Positions 53,300-64,000 of a stretch of DNA of 64,000 nucleotides are shown one piece after another. Under the pieces are notes generated by a model. That model worked only from the letters and a program-made list of their open reading frames with translations, was not told the origin of the DNA and did not search any database. Positions within the stretch are counted from its first letter, which is position 1; the number at the start of each line of letters is the position of its first letter. The stretch spans positions 15,404,128 through 15,468,127 of the forward strand of contig JASSKH010000005.1 of NCBI GenBank assembly GCA_031763025.1, read 5' to 3'. The position numbers and the translations under genes were made by a program. The stretch is from Macrocystis pyrifera (taxonomy: Eukaryota > Sar > Phaeophyceae > Laminariales > Laminariaceae).

Positions 53300-53690
53300 T
53301 CCCGGCTCTAGCTGCCCCTTTTCTGACAGGTCTCTCTCCAGCGCCAATTCCCCCCCCCCCGGCGTGGCTGTCGCAACTCACATTCTGCGTCGAGGCTCCC
53401 CAGATGTTCTTGGACGCGAGGACCGGTGTAATAGTCTTCCATTCGGAAGTCTGAGCAAGACGTCCTGCGCTTGCATGGCGTGAGCATCGAACAGCACGCG
53501 GTAATGGCCGGCAATTGCTTTCCTTTCCATTGGTCGGAAAAATCGAGGTATGCTCCTCGAGGCAGGCTCGGCGCATCGCAAAATCGGGAGCAAAGCAAAA
53601 ACGACGAAGTTGGGCTCCTCTCATGAGCACGTACAATGAGCTCAGAAGTGCTGTAAACGCCGGTCGTCACGAAGCTGGCTAGCCCCGGTC
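53300..53690 (-). pseudogene. Second copy of the ORF1-like fragment
   Basis: SELIVRAHERSPTSSFLLCS, then PSLPRGAYLDFSDQWKGKQL and MQAQDVLLRLPNGRLL parallel the copy at 52560-52900, with the same order and the same frame change. Confidence 0.5.
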
Positions 53691-53738
53691 CGAAAACGCC
53701 CCGCTGAAAGAGAGCAGCGAACTACAATTCGCTCTTCG

Positions 53739-54056
53739 CTACCGCCTACCTTTCCCCATGCCCGGCCATGGGCAGCCCAAAAGCCAATGCCGCCGGGTGC
53801 GGAGGTCAGTTTCCTCCCAGCACGCCGAACGGTACGCGACGCAGGGCCTCGGATCTCTCACAAGGTGTTCCGCACAATCCAGCATGCAGCGGGCGTGCAT
53901 CAAGCATCCGTGGGCGCACGCAGCAGGTACCTGTATGTGGTTGTCCTCTGACTCCCCAGCAGCATCATCTAGGGTCTGACCGTGAAAGGTACACAATTCT
54001 TCGGCGTCCTCCTCCCCTTTGCCTTGTACGAGCTGACCGCGGTGACCTTGGTCCAC
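53739..54056 (-). pseudogene. Zinc-finger-like fragment, left arm of an inverted duplication
   Basis: The minus strand reads AEELCTFHGQTLDDAAGESE and DNHIQVPAACAHGCLMHARC followed by MLDCAEHL: a CxxH ... CxHxxxxHxxC spacing of RING/treble-clef style. Its partner lies inverted at 54182-54487. Probably part of the retroelement's upstream ORF. Confidence 0.4.
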
Positions 54057-54181
54057 GATCTCTTCGTTGCTCGAAGTCGATGATCGCCATTATATCTCCA
54101 ACTGTTGCTGGTGAAGGGCGCGATGGAGGACGTTTCAACTCACGGAAAAACTACCGAGGATCCACCTGCGGTACGACAGCG

Positions 54182-54487
54182 CTACCGGTGAGAGCACCCA
54201 TCGCCAGCAACAGTTGGAGATACATCGGTTCTCGTTGGCTTCGGGTAACGAAGAGATCGCGGATCAAGGTGAAGGCGGTCAGCTCGTACAAAGGGGAGGG
54301 GAGGAGGACGCCGAAGAATGGCGAACCTATTGCGGTCGGGCTCTAGATGGCTCTGTTGGAGAATCGTAGGACAACCATGTACACATACCCATTGCGTGCG
54401 CCCACGGAGGCTTGGTGCACGCCTACTGCATGCTGGATCGGTACAGTAATATAAATCACCATCCTCACGATTTCGACCATGCATCAC
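54182..54487 (+). pseudogene. Zinc-finger-like fragment, right arm of an inverted duplication
   Basis: The plus strand reads EEWRTYCGRALDGSVGES, a TAG stop, then DNHVHIPIACAHGGLVHAYC and MLD, matching the left arm with the stop inside. The arms (53875-54117 and 54187-54440) are separated by about 70 bp and share exact blocks such as TATCTCCAACTGTTGCTGG. Confidence 0.5.
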
Positions 54488-54739
54488 GTATCATAGCAGC
54501 CTCTTTCGCTATGGCTTCGAGGAAGTATCAGCCTCCACGAGCTTCGTGGTGTCAAGGTAGCAACGTTGCTATGGGTCGGTCAGTACAATGGCCCGTATAG
54601 GTCACAGATCTAGCCGTCGAGCGTGTGTTTTGCCGAGCTTTCGTCAAGGACGGTTACGCCCGTCCTGATCAGTTCTTCTCCTCTTCATCCCCTCTTCTTT
54701 CTCGTATTTTCTTCGCGTCTTTCTGGTCCACGGGCGGCG

Positions 54740-55090
54740 GATTCAACATGCAGAATCATTTTTCACCCTGTCCATATACCACCTAGGTTCTACCATCAGC
54801 ACAAACCTGGGCACTACCAATATAGTACTTCAGTATGCCCAAATAAGTTTGAGAGCCTCGAGAAGCACGGTGCAAATTACAGCGATCCCTGTCCCGCCAA
54901 AGATGAGAAACTATTGGAACAGAAATTGACAGATGTGCAGGCAAGGTTGGATGAACGATTCTGCTTGCTGCAAGCAAGGACGAAGGAACTGGAACAACGA
55001 GTCTCTCGCAGGAGCGACAGTGCCGGCAGTGCAGGGGGCGGAAAATTATCGGGGAGCGCCGCCATCGCCTCATCTGGTAAAGCTGGATAG
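54740..55090 (+). CDS. Coiled-coil ORF, unrecognised
   Basis: An open frame without a clear ATG, so probably an exon. The C-terminal part EKLLEQKLTDVQARLDERFC and LLQARTKELEQRVSRRSDSA has heptad spacing of Leu/Val and is followed by a Gly/Ser/Ala tail and TAG. A decayed copy of the last part lies at 55785-55913, so the sequence may belong to a repeated element. Confidence 0.35.
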   Translation, partial: DSTCRIIFHPVHIPPRFYHQHKPGHYQYSTSVCPNKFESLEKHGANYSDPCPAKDEKLLEQKLTDVQARLDERFCLLQARTKELEQRVSRRSDSAGSAGGGKLSGSAAIASSGKAG

Positions 55091-55190
55091 GGCGCATGTA
55101 AGTATGATTTTCTCACTCCCCCGCCCGCATTGTGAGTAGAGCTGAAAGGAGCGCACGTGGATGAGTTTCCTCCGTCCCCCGCCCTTGACC
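55078..55190 (+). repeat. AGCTGNAxGGxGCRxATGT tandem repeat, two units
   Basis: The unit AGCTGGATAGGGCGCATGT ... TCACTCCCCCGCCCGCATTG is followed by AGCTGAAAGGAGCGCACGTG ... TCCGTCCCCCGCCC. The same unit forms the array at 56836-57140. Confidence 0.65.
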
Positions 55191-55784
55191 CCATCACCAC
55201 CATCCGTCACACCACGGTCGCCTCTGGGGATCAGGACGTGCGTGTTCGCCCCTTCTTGCTCCTTCTCTCCTCCCCGCCTCCGCTTCATCTCATGAAATGG
55301 CGTCAGCACCATCCGCCAAGGGTCTGTGCGAGCGTGTGGCTCTGGCGATGGCGTGGCAGACGGAAAGGTAGCTCCTACGACTCCTCCGCCGCTCTGCAAT
55401 AGCAGTTTCTTGACAAACCCAGAAGAATTTCTTGCTCTCCATCGGCATGCGGCGATGGGGGGACCCCCAGTTATTTCCCGGCCTCGGTGCTGTCGCCTCT
55501 CCGAGTGGCTTGCTGTCTTCTTCCGGTTTGTTTGCCTTTGTTTGCAGTTAGCAGGATTGCTCGTCCAACCTTTCTTGCTTCTCTTCCGATTCTGACTCCA
55601 TTATTCCCTCCGTCTTTGGAAGAATCGTTAGATCTCTAGCCAATATAGAGTCTCGCCGACCACGCTAGCAAGCGAGACCGTTGATGTCATGTGGGCTAGT
55701 GGCAGCGGCTAGAGTGATTCCTTGTAAAGTTAACTGAAGTTGGATTGGCAGAGGCGTACGTAAGGGTAAACGAGCAAATTCCGC

Positions 55785-55913
55785 TCGGTGAAAGAAAATT
55801 CGAAGGAGCTGGAAGAGGAGCGAGCCTCTCGGAGAGGCGACAGTGCGGAGGCCGGGACTAACCTAGGGGCCTCGCCATCGCCGCATCCGATGGAGGGCAA
55901 GAAACTCTACTGA
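55785..55913 (+). pseudogene. Decayed duplicate of the coiled-coil ORF end
   Basis: Reads ENSKELEEERASRRGDSAEA then GTNLGASPSPHPMEGKKLY and TGA. Compare RTKELEQRVSRRSDSAGSAG at 55005. No upstream coding is preserved. Confidence 0.4.
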
Positions 55914-56835
55914 GTGAGCCGGTTCGTCGAGCAACTGTTAGAGCGACCTCGTCGTCTACCGTACCACCATCAGAGTCACAGGCTCGCCCAGACCTTGAGC
56001 GGATGGTGCTGGAGTCATATTATGAGATGGAGCGGAAGAAGGGAGGGGCGAGAGTCGAATGCGGAAATAGGCCTTCGTTGCCAGCGGCTACCGCGGCGTG
56101 ATGGCTGACGACGACGGGGGCAAAGGCGAGGGACGGCATCGAGACAGAGGCCGGGGGATTCGAAGATCTGGCCAACATCAACAGCAGCACCAGCGACAGC
56201 ACCCGCAGCAGCAGCAGCAGCAGCACGGAACGCCCTGGAGTGGTGATGACCAAGATCAATAGTAGCTGGGGTGGCGCGACACGGTGGTCGTGGTAGAGAC
56301 CAAACAAATATGCGTCTACTCACTGAACATTGTGTGCCCCAAGGCGAGTCTAAGCTTGCTTTTTGTTGGCCAGAGAGCTGCAGCGACTTTTGGCTGCCCT
56401 GTGTGGATGTGTGGCAGCAGAACCAGTGACCGCAAAACAGGAGATGCTGCAGTGTCCGCATAACAGGAGGTGCTGAGCATGTGTTCAATCGCAAGGCGTC
56501 CCAACCCGTAAGGGATAGAAGTTTATTATGATTGATGATGGTACAACGAAGAGGGTTTTTTTCTTAGGCTTTGAGCACGGCGATACAGATAAAGTGGCGA
56601 AAGTTGCCGAGAGCATGTGTAGCGGACGGGCTTGCCATTTGTCATTCTGATAAAAAATATAAGGTGCTTTGCGATTGCCGCAATAGGTATAAAAGTAAAT
56701 TTATTTTCTCGATCAGACAGGTACCTATTAGCACTGCACACAGCAGTTCAGGGCAAGCATGCCGTAACACTAGCTTCGACTGGAGTGTAACTCTCGTCCA
56801 CAGTCACTACAGCATCCCTCCTTCTCCACCTCTCT

Positions 56836-57140
56836 GAGCTGAATGGGGTGCATGTGGAATATTATATCCCTCCCCCTCCATCGTAGAGCTGGTGGAGTAC
56901 GTGTGGATGATTTATTCCCGCACCCCCGCCCACAGCAGAGCAGAATGGAATGGAGTGTGTAGATGGTTTCGTCCTGCCCGCACCTTTCGTAGAGCTAAAT
57001 GGAGTGAATGTGCAAGTTTGGTTGAAATTGTGTGAATCGTACACGTGAGCCCAAGTGCGGTAAAGCTAGATGGAGCGTGTGCAAATGACTTACGGCCTCT
57101 GGGTGATTTCCCCCCCCCTCCTCACCCGCCACAGGATGGT
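56836..57140 (+). repeat. 60-65-bp tandem repeat, about five units
   Basis: Each unit has GTAGAGCT(G/A), then GGAGTG, TGTG.A.ATGATTT-like and a C-rich CCCCCGCCCAC segment. Related to the array at 55078. Confidence 0.65.
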
Positions 57141-57183
57141 GTGTAGAACCGTCGGTATCGGTCCCTCCGATGCCCCCCTGCTG

Positions 57184-57618
57184 CTACAAAACGAGATAGC
57201 CGTGAAGCACTGATCCCGAGAAAACGGGACTATTTCGTCGGGATCGCGCCCTGTTTCCTTTGGCAGGTAGTAACACCTGTCCTGCCGCTGATGCCCATGC
57301 TACCGAATCTACTTGGACAGCAACGGCAGGAGAGCAGCGTATCAGCGTCACGAGAGAGCTCGTCTCCTGCACTGTACGTTCGATGGCAAAGGGGCTCAGA
57401 GCGGGAGTGTTAAGGTCGACGTCCTCGCAGGGGCATGGCGTGGGCCTCCCCTCGCGCCTCGCTGGTGACGCCACCGCTGACAGCACGGGGGGGGGGGGGG
57501 GGGAGGGCGACTTCGTCCGCTGCTGCACCGACGCCATCGGGACTGCCGAATGTGTGGTATATGCCTGCCATTCCGTCACCGCAGCCGCCGTGTGCCGAGT
57601 CAATTTCGTCATGAACAT
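57184..57618 (-). CDS. Unrecognised ORF, 144 codons
   Basis: ATG-initiated: MFMTKLTRHTAAAVTEWQAY ... a poly-Pro from a G17 run ... PCPCEDVDLNTPALSPFAIE and TSSLVTLIRCSPAVAVQVDS. Codon use is GC3-rich and protein-like, but the plus strand (57260-57679) is also open. No family recognised; it may be another retroelement piece. Confidence 0.25.
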   Translation of the reverse strand: MFMTKLTRHTAAAVTEWQAYTTHSAVPMASVQQRTKSPSPPPPPVLSAVASPARREGRPTPCPCEDVDLNTPALSPFAIERTVQETSSLVTLIRCSPAVAVQVDSVAWASAAGQVLLPAKGNRARSRRNSPVFSGSVLHGYLVL

Positions 57619-58157
57619 GAGGCGGTTACTGATTCGAAATGGAACTTTGCGTCGGAATCGAAAAAATGAATGTAGATAGAGTGAAAGGGGCCGTAATTGC
57701 TTGGGGGGTGTCTTTGGAAAACAGAGAACATGATAGTTGGAGGATCAGCTTTTTTATCATCATATCCGAGTGAGAGTTGTGTGACGTAGCAGATGAATAT
57801 TCAGAATATTATTTGGAAAATTTCCCGGAAACGTAAAACATTTTGAAAAAAAAACCCCGCTCTTTTGGCATGTTAGGTATTCATTTAGCAGAAAAAAAAT
57901 TGAACTTCGTACAGGTTGAAGATTATATTGTTGGTGATTTTGAACGCATTTCAGCTTTACATTTGCAGTTGGAAAATATTTGATGCTGAAATTGTGTACC
58001 TGAATACTTGCCGTTTTTCTGAATCAGTAGTGGTTTAGCAAGTAGTGTTAATTTTAATGTAACCCCCAAGGATGGATCGGGAGCACGAAATCTCGCCGAT
58101 TTCATATTTGTTATTTTCGGGCGTCCGTCCTGGAAACATGATGAATGTTACGATGTT

Positions 58158-58264
58158 TTTGCGGGGGATCATAGTAAACAGGACCTAAGGTACACACAAA
58201 AACCTAAATATTTACCTATTTTTACTAACAATATTTGGTCCTATTTACTATGGTCTCCCGTAAT
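58158..58264. mobile_element. MITE family A, copy 11
   Basis: TTTGCGGGGGATCATAGTAA ... TTTACTATGGTCTCCCGTAA. The left terminus has one diverged base. Confidence 0.88.
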
Positions 58265-58469
58265 GGTGTGTTCCTACACACTGGCAGCGTTAGGCGAGGG
58301 GAGGGCTCCTGAGATCACTGTCAGTACGCAAGTCGACGAGATTCCACGAACTCTACAAATATATATATATATATTATTGAATATGTATGCAGCACTACCT
58401 GCTAGACCACTAAGCCAGCGCTGATTGAGTAGTCTAGCAGATAATGCCACAGAACCAACAGGCATTGCC

Positions 58470-58690
58470 ACAATGTCAAGGGTTGCGAAACCACGCTATT
58501 ATCCGGGCGACACTTGGAACTAACTGTAGGGAGGTCACAAAGTCGTCGCTGAAGCTTGCACCAAGCGCACCAAATACATACCGTAAGGTTGCGGTGTCCC
58601 ACGGGTGTGCGCTTCAACGGGTCGCGAGTTGCAAAACTGTGATTCTCGGGGCGACATTGGGAACTAGCGTGACGTCCGTCCGCGAAAAGT
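58470..58690 (+). repeat. Degenerate direct duplication, about 145-bp period
   Basis: GGTTGCGAAACCACGCTATT ... GGGCGACACTTGGAACTAAC recurs as GAGTTGCAAAACTGTGATTC ... GGGCGACATTGGGAACTAGC. Confidence 0.45.
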
Positions 58691-59239
58691 CCACCAGGTT
58701 TTGGCTGATGTCCCTGTGATATCAAGTGCAGCACGTACATGTCGTAACGCACGGTGTCCCAAGCCCACAAAGTAGTGGCTGAAGGCACGCACCCAAAGCG
58801 GCAAAATAGTTTCCGTGAAATCGCGGAGCACGCAGAGTTTCAGGCACGCTCGTTACAAAGAGTGGCGAACTGTTCTCCGTAAATGTCGTGCGGAATGAGC
58901 AAACTTGCGGCGCGTGCGTGCGTACGCACCAGGTGCAACACACATCAAGAAGAGCTTACTCGCAAAAACGGAGGACACCACCGGCACCACCAAGATATGA
59001 ACAACAGCGAGATCTCTCCCGCCGTTCGAAGGGAAGGACAGAGCACGGCCCCTCCTCTCTACATTAGGAAACGGGATACTGCCCCAAACTGCGCACGTTT
59101 TGTTTATTCACACCTGTGCTAAACTTCTTCTTCCCGCTCGGAAAACTCAAAATGGATTTCTTGTGAGACTCTTTCTTGTGAGAGGACCGGTATATAGCGT
59201 AGCGGTACACAGGTGGCCGGGACCCCCCCCCCCCCCCTT

Positions 59240-59595
59240 GGCACAATGTGGGCGTAAAAAAAACCCTTGTGGAAGCATTTAATTTTGCAGCAAACAAACC
59301 CCACTAGATGTGGACAGCGTCCCAATTTGATACGCCGTATGGCTGTGCTACATAGTTTCATTTCTCCACGAGGATGTTCGCACGCCCACACCGTGCAAGG
59401 GGGGGGGTTCGACACGCCCAGTGGTCGTGCTACATCGTTCCGTATGTCCACAAGGATTTCTTCACGCCCAAATTGCGCAAGGTCGGATTCGGCACGCCTA
59501 AAGGTCGTGCTACATCGTCGAAAGTGTCCACAGAAATGTTTTTTTCGCCCACATTATGCAAGGGGGGAGTCCTCGCCACACCTGCTGCATAGTCG
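59240..59595 (+). repeat. About 83-bp tandem repeat, four degenerate units
   Basis: Each unit holds GTGCTACATCGT-like, TGTCCACA.GGATTTCTTC, CACGCCCA and TGCGCAAGG motifs. Two adjacent units (59425-59590) are the clearest. Preceded by C15 at 59223. Confidence 0.65.
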
Positions 59596-59599
59596 GGCC

Positions 59600-61430
59600 C
59601 TATAGATCCATGCTGTACCCCGTATTTCAATAATGGAGGAAGGGATGGAAGACCAACAATGGCGAGGAAAGGGCGCCTATAATTCATTTTCCAGATCGTC
59701 TCGGTGACCCCTCAGGCCGCCACCTCGCGGAGCAGGGTGTCCCGCTTCAAATCCCAGCAAGGGGATCACCAAGAGGTCAGAAAGAACAGGGGGGAGGGCG
59801 GAGTGACACGGAAAACCATACCCATGACGTGGGGGTAGAGCCTGGAAGCCAGCGGCCTTGGTCTTTAAGTTTTGAGCGTAGACGGGTGTGGGCGAGCGTG
59901 TAGAAACAATAGAGAAGGGTGGAGAAAGGGCGGCAGGTGGGAGTAGGTTGACTTTAGGCCGGAAACAGGTACCGAAAGGAGCAAGAGGTGTGTCCATATT
60001 GTTCTCTACAGCAGTTTGGCCTCCCTTGGTATTCTGCCTTCCTGTATGTAGCTGTTTGCGAGTGACCGACGTCAAATCTTTTTCTGCAGCACATTGTTGG
60101 ACGGCGAACATGTTAGTGTTCCATTGGCCATCAGACAGTGTGCAGCGCTTGTTCTAATCATACCACCCATATGTAAATGGTGACTGGAATCCAATGACTT
60201 AAAAGGTGCTATCAATCAAACCGATGGCAAACATATCAACAAATATTAACAGTAGCTAATTTCTTCGCACGTACTGATTCAAGTCCTTCATAAATGTTGG
60301 TTCGCACCCAAACGCCCAATTCTCTCTCACAACAAACCACGGAGTGTACGTACATCACCTTTGGGTTCGATTCTCGGTCTCGAACGATCCTCTTCGTGTG
60401 CTCTAAAGGCTGAAGGTAAAGAGTATGTAAATGTTATTAATAAAATAGTTGTTTTTTAAAAATGACTTCCTTCACTAGCAAACGGGGCCACCGTTGCTTC
60501 TGTGTCTAATTAATGGCGGGTGTCACTAAAAATAATGACATACCAGGTACATACACGTGCGTGCCTGGTCGACTAGGTCGACCTATGTTTTCCACGCATG
60601 TCGATTACGATAAGCAATGGCCCTGTACGTACCTCGCAAACGTCACCGATGGAAGGAAAAGCGGCCGATCTTCTCGGTAACTAATAGTAATACCAAGTTG
60701 AGAGACAGTATTCACCAGGTATACCTACCTATCTATCATACCTGGCATAAGGCTTGGGATCCCCCGCGCCTCCGCCAATCAAAACGCTCCGCGCATCCCA
60801 CACGTGTTACTTAGCAGGCATTCCTTTTCGGTACATCCCTGACATTCTTTACCGCAATCAATCCACAACAACCTACGTACCCACCACAGCAACTAACTAC
60901 TCCCGGTGCGCAGCAGCAGCAGTAGCGAGATACATGAATGAGTTTTTTCGTACCCGCTACTATTGGAAGTTGAGCTAGAAAATAGTTTCCACGTGAGGTG
61001 TGTCAGGGGCCGGCTATACTACTACTACAGCACTGGCCACTACTGCTGCTGATTGGTCGTGGGGGATGAATAGTGATGGGTTCGAGAGACCGACATTTCC
61101 TGCCCACAGTTTTCCCATCGGAAGTCAGCCCATTGTTGGTAAAGAACTCCAACGTATATATATGCCGTATGCCACGGAACCACTGCTACTACTTTAAGCA
61201 TTCGCCACTCCTGCTGTTTTTTTTTGTTGGGGGTGATAGGTTTCATGCCCGAACTACTGCTGTACAACGCAAGGACTCGTACGATGCCGGCGAGGCTCGG
61301 TCCTACCTGGTACATAGATAGTCTCTCGTGGTGCTGTTTGCTGCTGTGCGCTCCTCCCACACTGGGCTACGTACGTACACGTACGTACTCGTGGTACGTG
61401 TCGCCCACTCTGCGCGCCAATAGGGCTAAC
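59600..61430. other. No gene recognised
   Basis: Overlapping opposite-strand ORFs at 59677-60157 are Pro-rich and unconvincing. A B-box-like GGGTTCGATTCTC at 60363 has no A box. TACCAGGTA motifs at 60541 and 61304. Confidence 0.45.
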
Positions 61431-61473
61431 TTATCAGGTTCCCTCAGAGCTAGGTTGTTTAGTTTAATAGTAC

Positions 61474-61640
61474 GCTGGCCTATATCTTTGACAAGGAATT
61501 TCATATAGAATACGCGCGTTCGGTTCATCACAATACTTGTAAAATGCGGTAAAAATGGAATATAGACGAGACGTATTACGCAGCTTGCAAAGTTGAGTAT
61601 CAACTATTTAATCAGTCGAACTCACAGCTGACGTATTTCA
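61474..61640 (-). repeat. Foldback family B, single inverted arm
   Basis: GCTGGCCTATATCTTTGACA ... GAATACGCGCGTTCGGTTCA ... CACAGCTGACGTATTTCATA; the reverse complement of the arms at 4022 and 48331. No partner arm nearby. Confidence 0.85.
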
Positions 61641-61659
61641 TAAATTTATAAATTATATA

Positions 61660-64000
61660 CTGCATGATGTTCGTCGTGCAGCGCCAATAGACGGCATTTG
61701 CCTGCTTTTCCCTACTTGTGTAGCTGATTCTGCTTGCACATACATACATGCTGGATGTTGGATGGTCGAACGAGGGAATCCTTTATCCTTAGGTAGGCAT
61801 TTATCTGTGTGCGTTGTCTTCACGCTGAACCGTCCTCACGTCAACCCAACGACATCTCCACACTACCCACAGATACTGGACAGGAACCAACCGGACAGGA
61901 AGAGAAAATATGGTACGGAAAGGGGCGGCTTCCGGACTATTAGAGACCCTAGGTTGGCACTTACCTCGGGTAGAGGGTGAAAATGTTTACATGACCACGT
62001 TTGCTCGATACAACCACCAATCCGCTCATCCCCACTCCAGAACCATGGGTGAGGGTTGATGGGCACATGAAAAAGGCGGCTGGGGGACAAAAAAGAAGAT
62101 GGACCCCGCAACAAAAACGCGCGTATATCATAGTTGCCTTTAAAACGTGCTTAGTTTATGTTACAATGTCTTCCGAAGCCTTTTACGGTCTGTCCACCCA
62201 CTCAATGGTGTATCTGACGTCGTGACTCAGAAAACCCGCGATCAGCAACCATAGCCAACAGCTTTGCAAATTAATTTACTTGACTCAAAAAAGAAGAAGC
62301 AGAAAACACTGAACGACGAGAGGGTCCCCCACCACAACGAAACTATCGCTTGAACTCTCCCCTCTCCATCCCCCCCATCCTTCTTGTACAAGGCCTCCTA
62401 CATCCATTAATCTTCTCTTCGCGGCAATACCTACATCCTCTCTTTTTGGAGCGTTGTCATATTGGGTGGGATGCCGTTGCATCCGCGAATATATGAAACA
62501 TATATTTAGCGGCATACCTGGCATGTTCTGTTTTCTACCGCCAACCCCAACCCAAAACCCCAAAAATACCGAAGGTATCGCGTTAGCAGTCTCCGCCAGC
62601 ACCACCCGTCGTCAGGCACTCAGCTGCTACTACTACTACTGCTGGTAGCAGGAGTAGCGCCAGCGATTGTCCGTAAAAAAAAACGTTTCTACAACGCAGT
62701 AGCAACAGACAACAACAGCACACAGAAAAAACAAACAAACAAACAAAAAAAACATTTCGTCTGCACGGATACGACGTCACGAAATGAGACCAGCAAACAA
62801 ATCGAAGATAGACGACGGAAGCCAGACAAGATGCGCAGGCGATGCATAAAACTATAAATAGCGCAAACAAGAAATGATCATGCCTGAATTTCTGGTTCCG
62901 TTCGAGGATTTTCTTGACTGAAAGACGTGGCGGCTTTTCGGTTGCAACTGTGATCGGAGGACGCTTCAAAGACAAAGAAGTGCGGCTTGGCTGCTATACA
63001 GAAAACACGAGACTCTTTTACTGCGTGAGTACTCTAGTACCAACCCAGTACGGGCACTGGGGAGTAATTAGTACCAGTAACATCATGATACACAAATTCC
63101 CGACGACATGAGAATAGTCAGACACACCTCGAAAAAAAGGAGCAAACGAACAAAGTACGGAAAGGAAAAGAGACAACTGTACCAAAAGAAACGACGTCAG
63201 CCGGTGCCCGTCCTCTTCCCCCTCCTCTTCCCGTGCAGAAGGCGAACTCTAATGCTTGTTTCCGGCTATTCTCCCTGTCACTGTTAGCAACACCCGCCCA
63301 AAAACAACGACACGCCAAAATGAACAGTCAGAATGGGTACTCGTAACGATAACTATCATAGTCTGGTTCTCCTAACATAATTGGCTCAACTAAGCAAATT
63401 GAGCCAATACGACTTTTTACGTAGTGAAAAAGCGCAATATCTCGTCGAGATGAACTTCATCCATATATCGTGAAAACAAAAAGCTCAAAAACGGAAACTA
63501 AAAAAAACTTCCTTGAAACTACTGTAACTTCCGGCATAACTTATCGCGAGAAAAAAAAAAAACTCATCCAAAATGAAAAGCGCGCGTCGAAATGAACCTA
63601 TAATTTCGTACAAAGAACGGACAAAATGAAAACAAACTCAAGTGGAAGACAACCTATCGTAAAAAAGCGCATACAAACAAGACGAAAAACGCACGGTGAA
63701 CTCGCGGTACACAACACACAAGCCGTGCACGAAAAATAAAAGAGTACCAGTAACGGGCCACCGCGACCTTTATTGGCCGCGCAAGACAACTACTGCCGTC
63801 GTTGAACAGGCTCCTCATGCCGTGTCACCCACCCTTATCCCTGTACCACTCTGCTCGAAAATGTAAGAATCGTTTAGACATTAACATGAAGACCAACCCG
63901 TCCTTACATTCACGCGCAGAGTGGATTTTTTTTTTTTTTCGTTTCCAGCAAAAACCACAAAAACCAACCGAAATCAAAAAGATAGAAAAAAAAATACAAA
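61660..64000. other. No gene recognised
   Basis: Becomes AT-rich with frequent A runs after 62.2 kb. Short ORFs only; one (62914-63111, VIGGRFKDKEVRLGCYTEN) is mildly protein-like but unsupported. Confidence 0.45.

Noticed and set aside
59677-60157. Opposite-strand ORFs of 144 and 89 codons
   Set aside because: Both directions equally open, Pro-rich, no start context or family signal.
60340-60420. tRNA gene suggested by GGGTTCGATTCTC
   Set aside because: No A box at the right distance and no acceptor-stem pairing.

Overview
The window is eukaryotic nuclear DNA. It is gene-poor and repeat-rich, with spliceosomal GT-AG introns up to several kilobases long, C-rich polypyrimidine tracts before acceptors, tRNA-derived SINEs, MITEs, hAT-type DNA transposons and decayed non-LTR reverse transcriptases. 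Long introns packed with repeats, together with reverse-transcriptase fragments that recall those of oomycetes and brown algae, suggest a stramenopile, possibly a brown alga. That is an inference; no rRNA, tRNA or species marker is present to settle it.

Layout. 1-5.0 kb: dispersed and tandem repeats and one unrecognised ORF. 5.04-14.54 kb (+): six phase-matched exons of an EXS-domain (ERD1/XPR1/SYG1) membrane protein with a 6.6-kb repeat-filled second intron; the last exon was not found. 14.5-25.6 kb: no convincing gene; minisatellites, MITEs and simple repeats. 25.67-36.05 kb (-): a five-exon BED-finger/hAT-transposase-like gene, probably domesticated or decaying, whose two large 3' exons each need one more base in a long C-run to stay in frame. 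Its first intron holds a complete 2.07-kb non-autonomous hAT transposon (13-bp TIRs, perfect 8-bp target duplication, internal GGGAC minisatellites), a TTAA-flanked MITE and two unrecognised plus-strand exons. 37-42 kb: SINEs, a CAG-rich tandem array and a frameshifted minus-strand Cys-rich gene remnant. 42.2-45.5 kb: a 550-bp repeat, a second non-autonomous hAT element (870 bp, perfect 8-bp duplication, GGGTC arrays), and a 43-bp perfect hairpin. 45.7-54.5 kb: at least three decayed copies of a non-LTR retroelement with ORF1-like pieces upstream. 54.5-64 kb: a coiled-coil ORF with a decayed duplicate, tandem repeats and otherwise non-coding DNA.

The two recognisable genes do not form a functional unit; they are convergent and 11 kb apart. 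What ties the window together is mobile DNA: two genuine hAT insertions with intact target-site duplications share CA(A/G)GGCTT termini and (GGGWC)n arrays; eleven copies of one TA-duplicating MITE are present, two of them inserted in a minisatellite that preserves the empty site; and the palindromic 9-mer TACC(A/T)GGTA occurs at least 24 times in 64 kb where about 0.5 would be expected.
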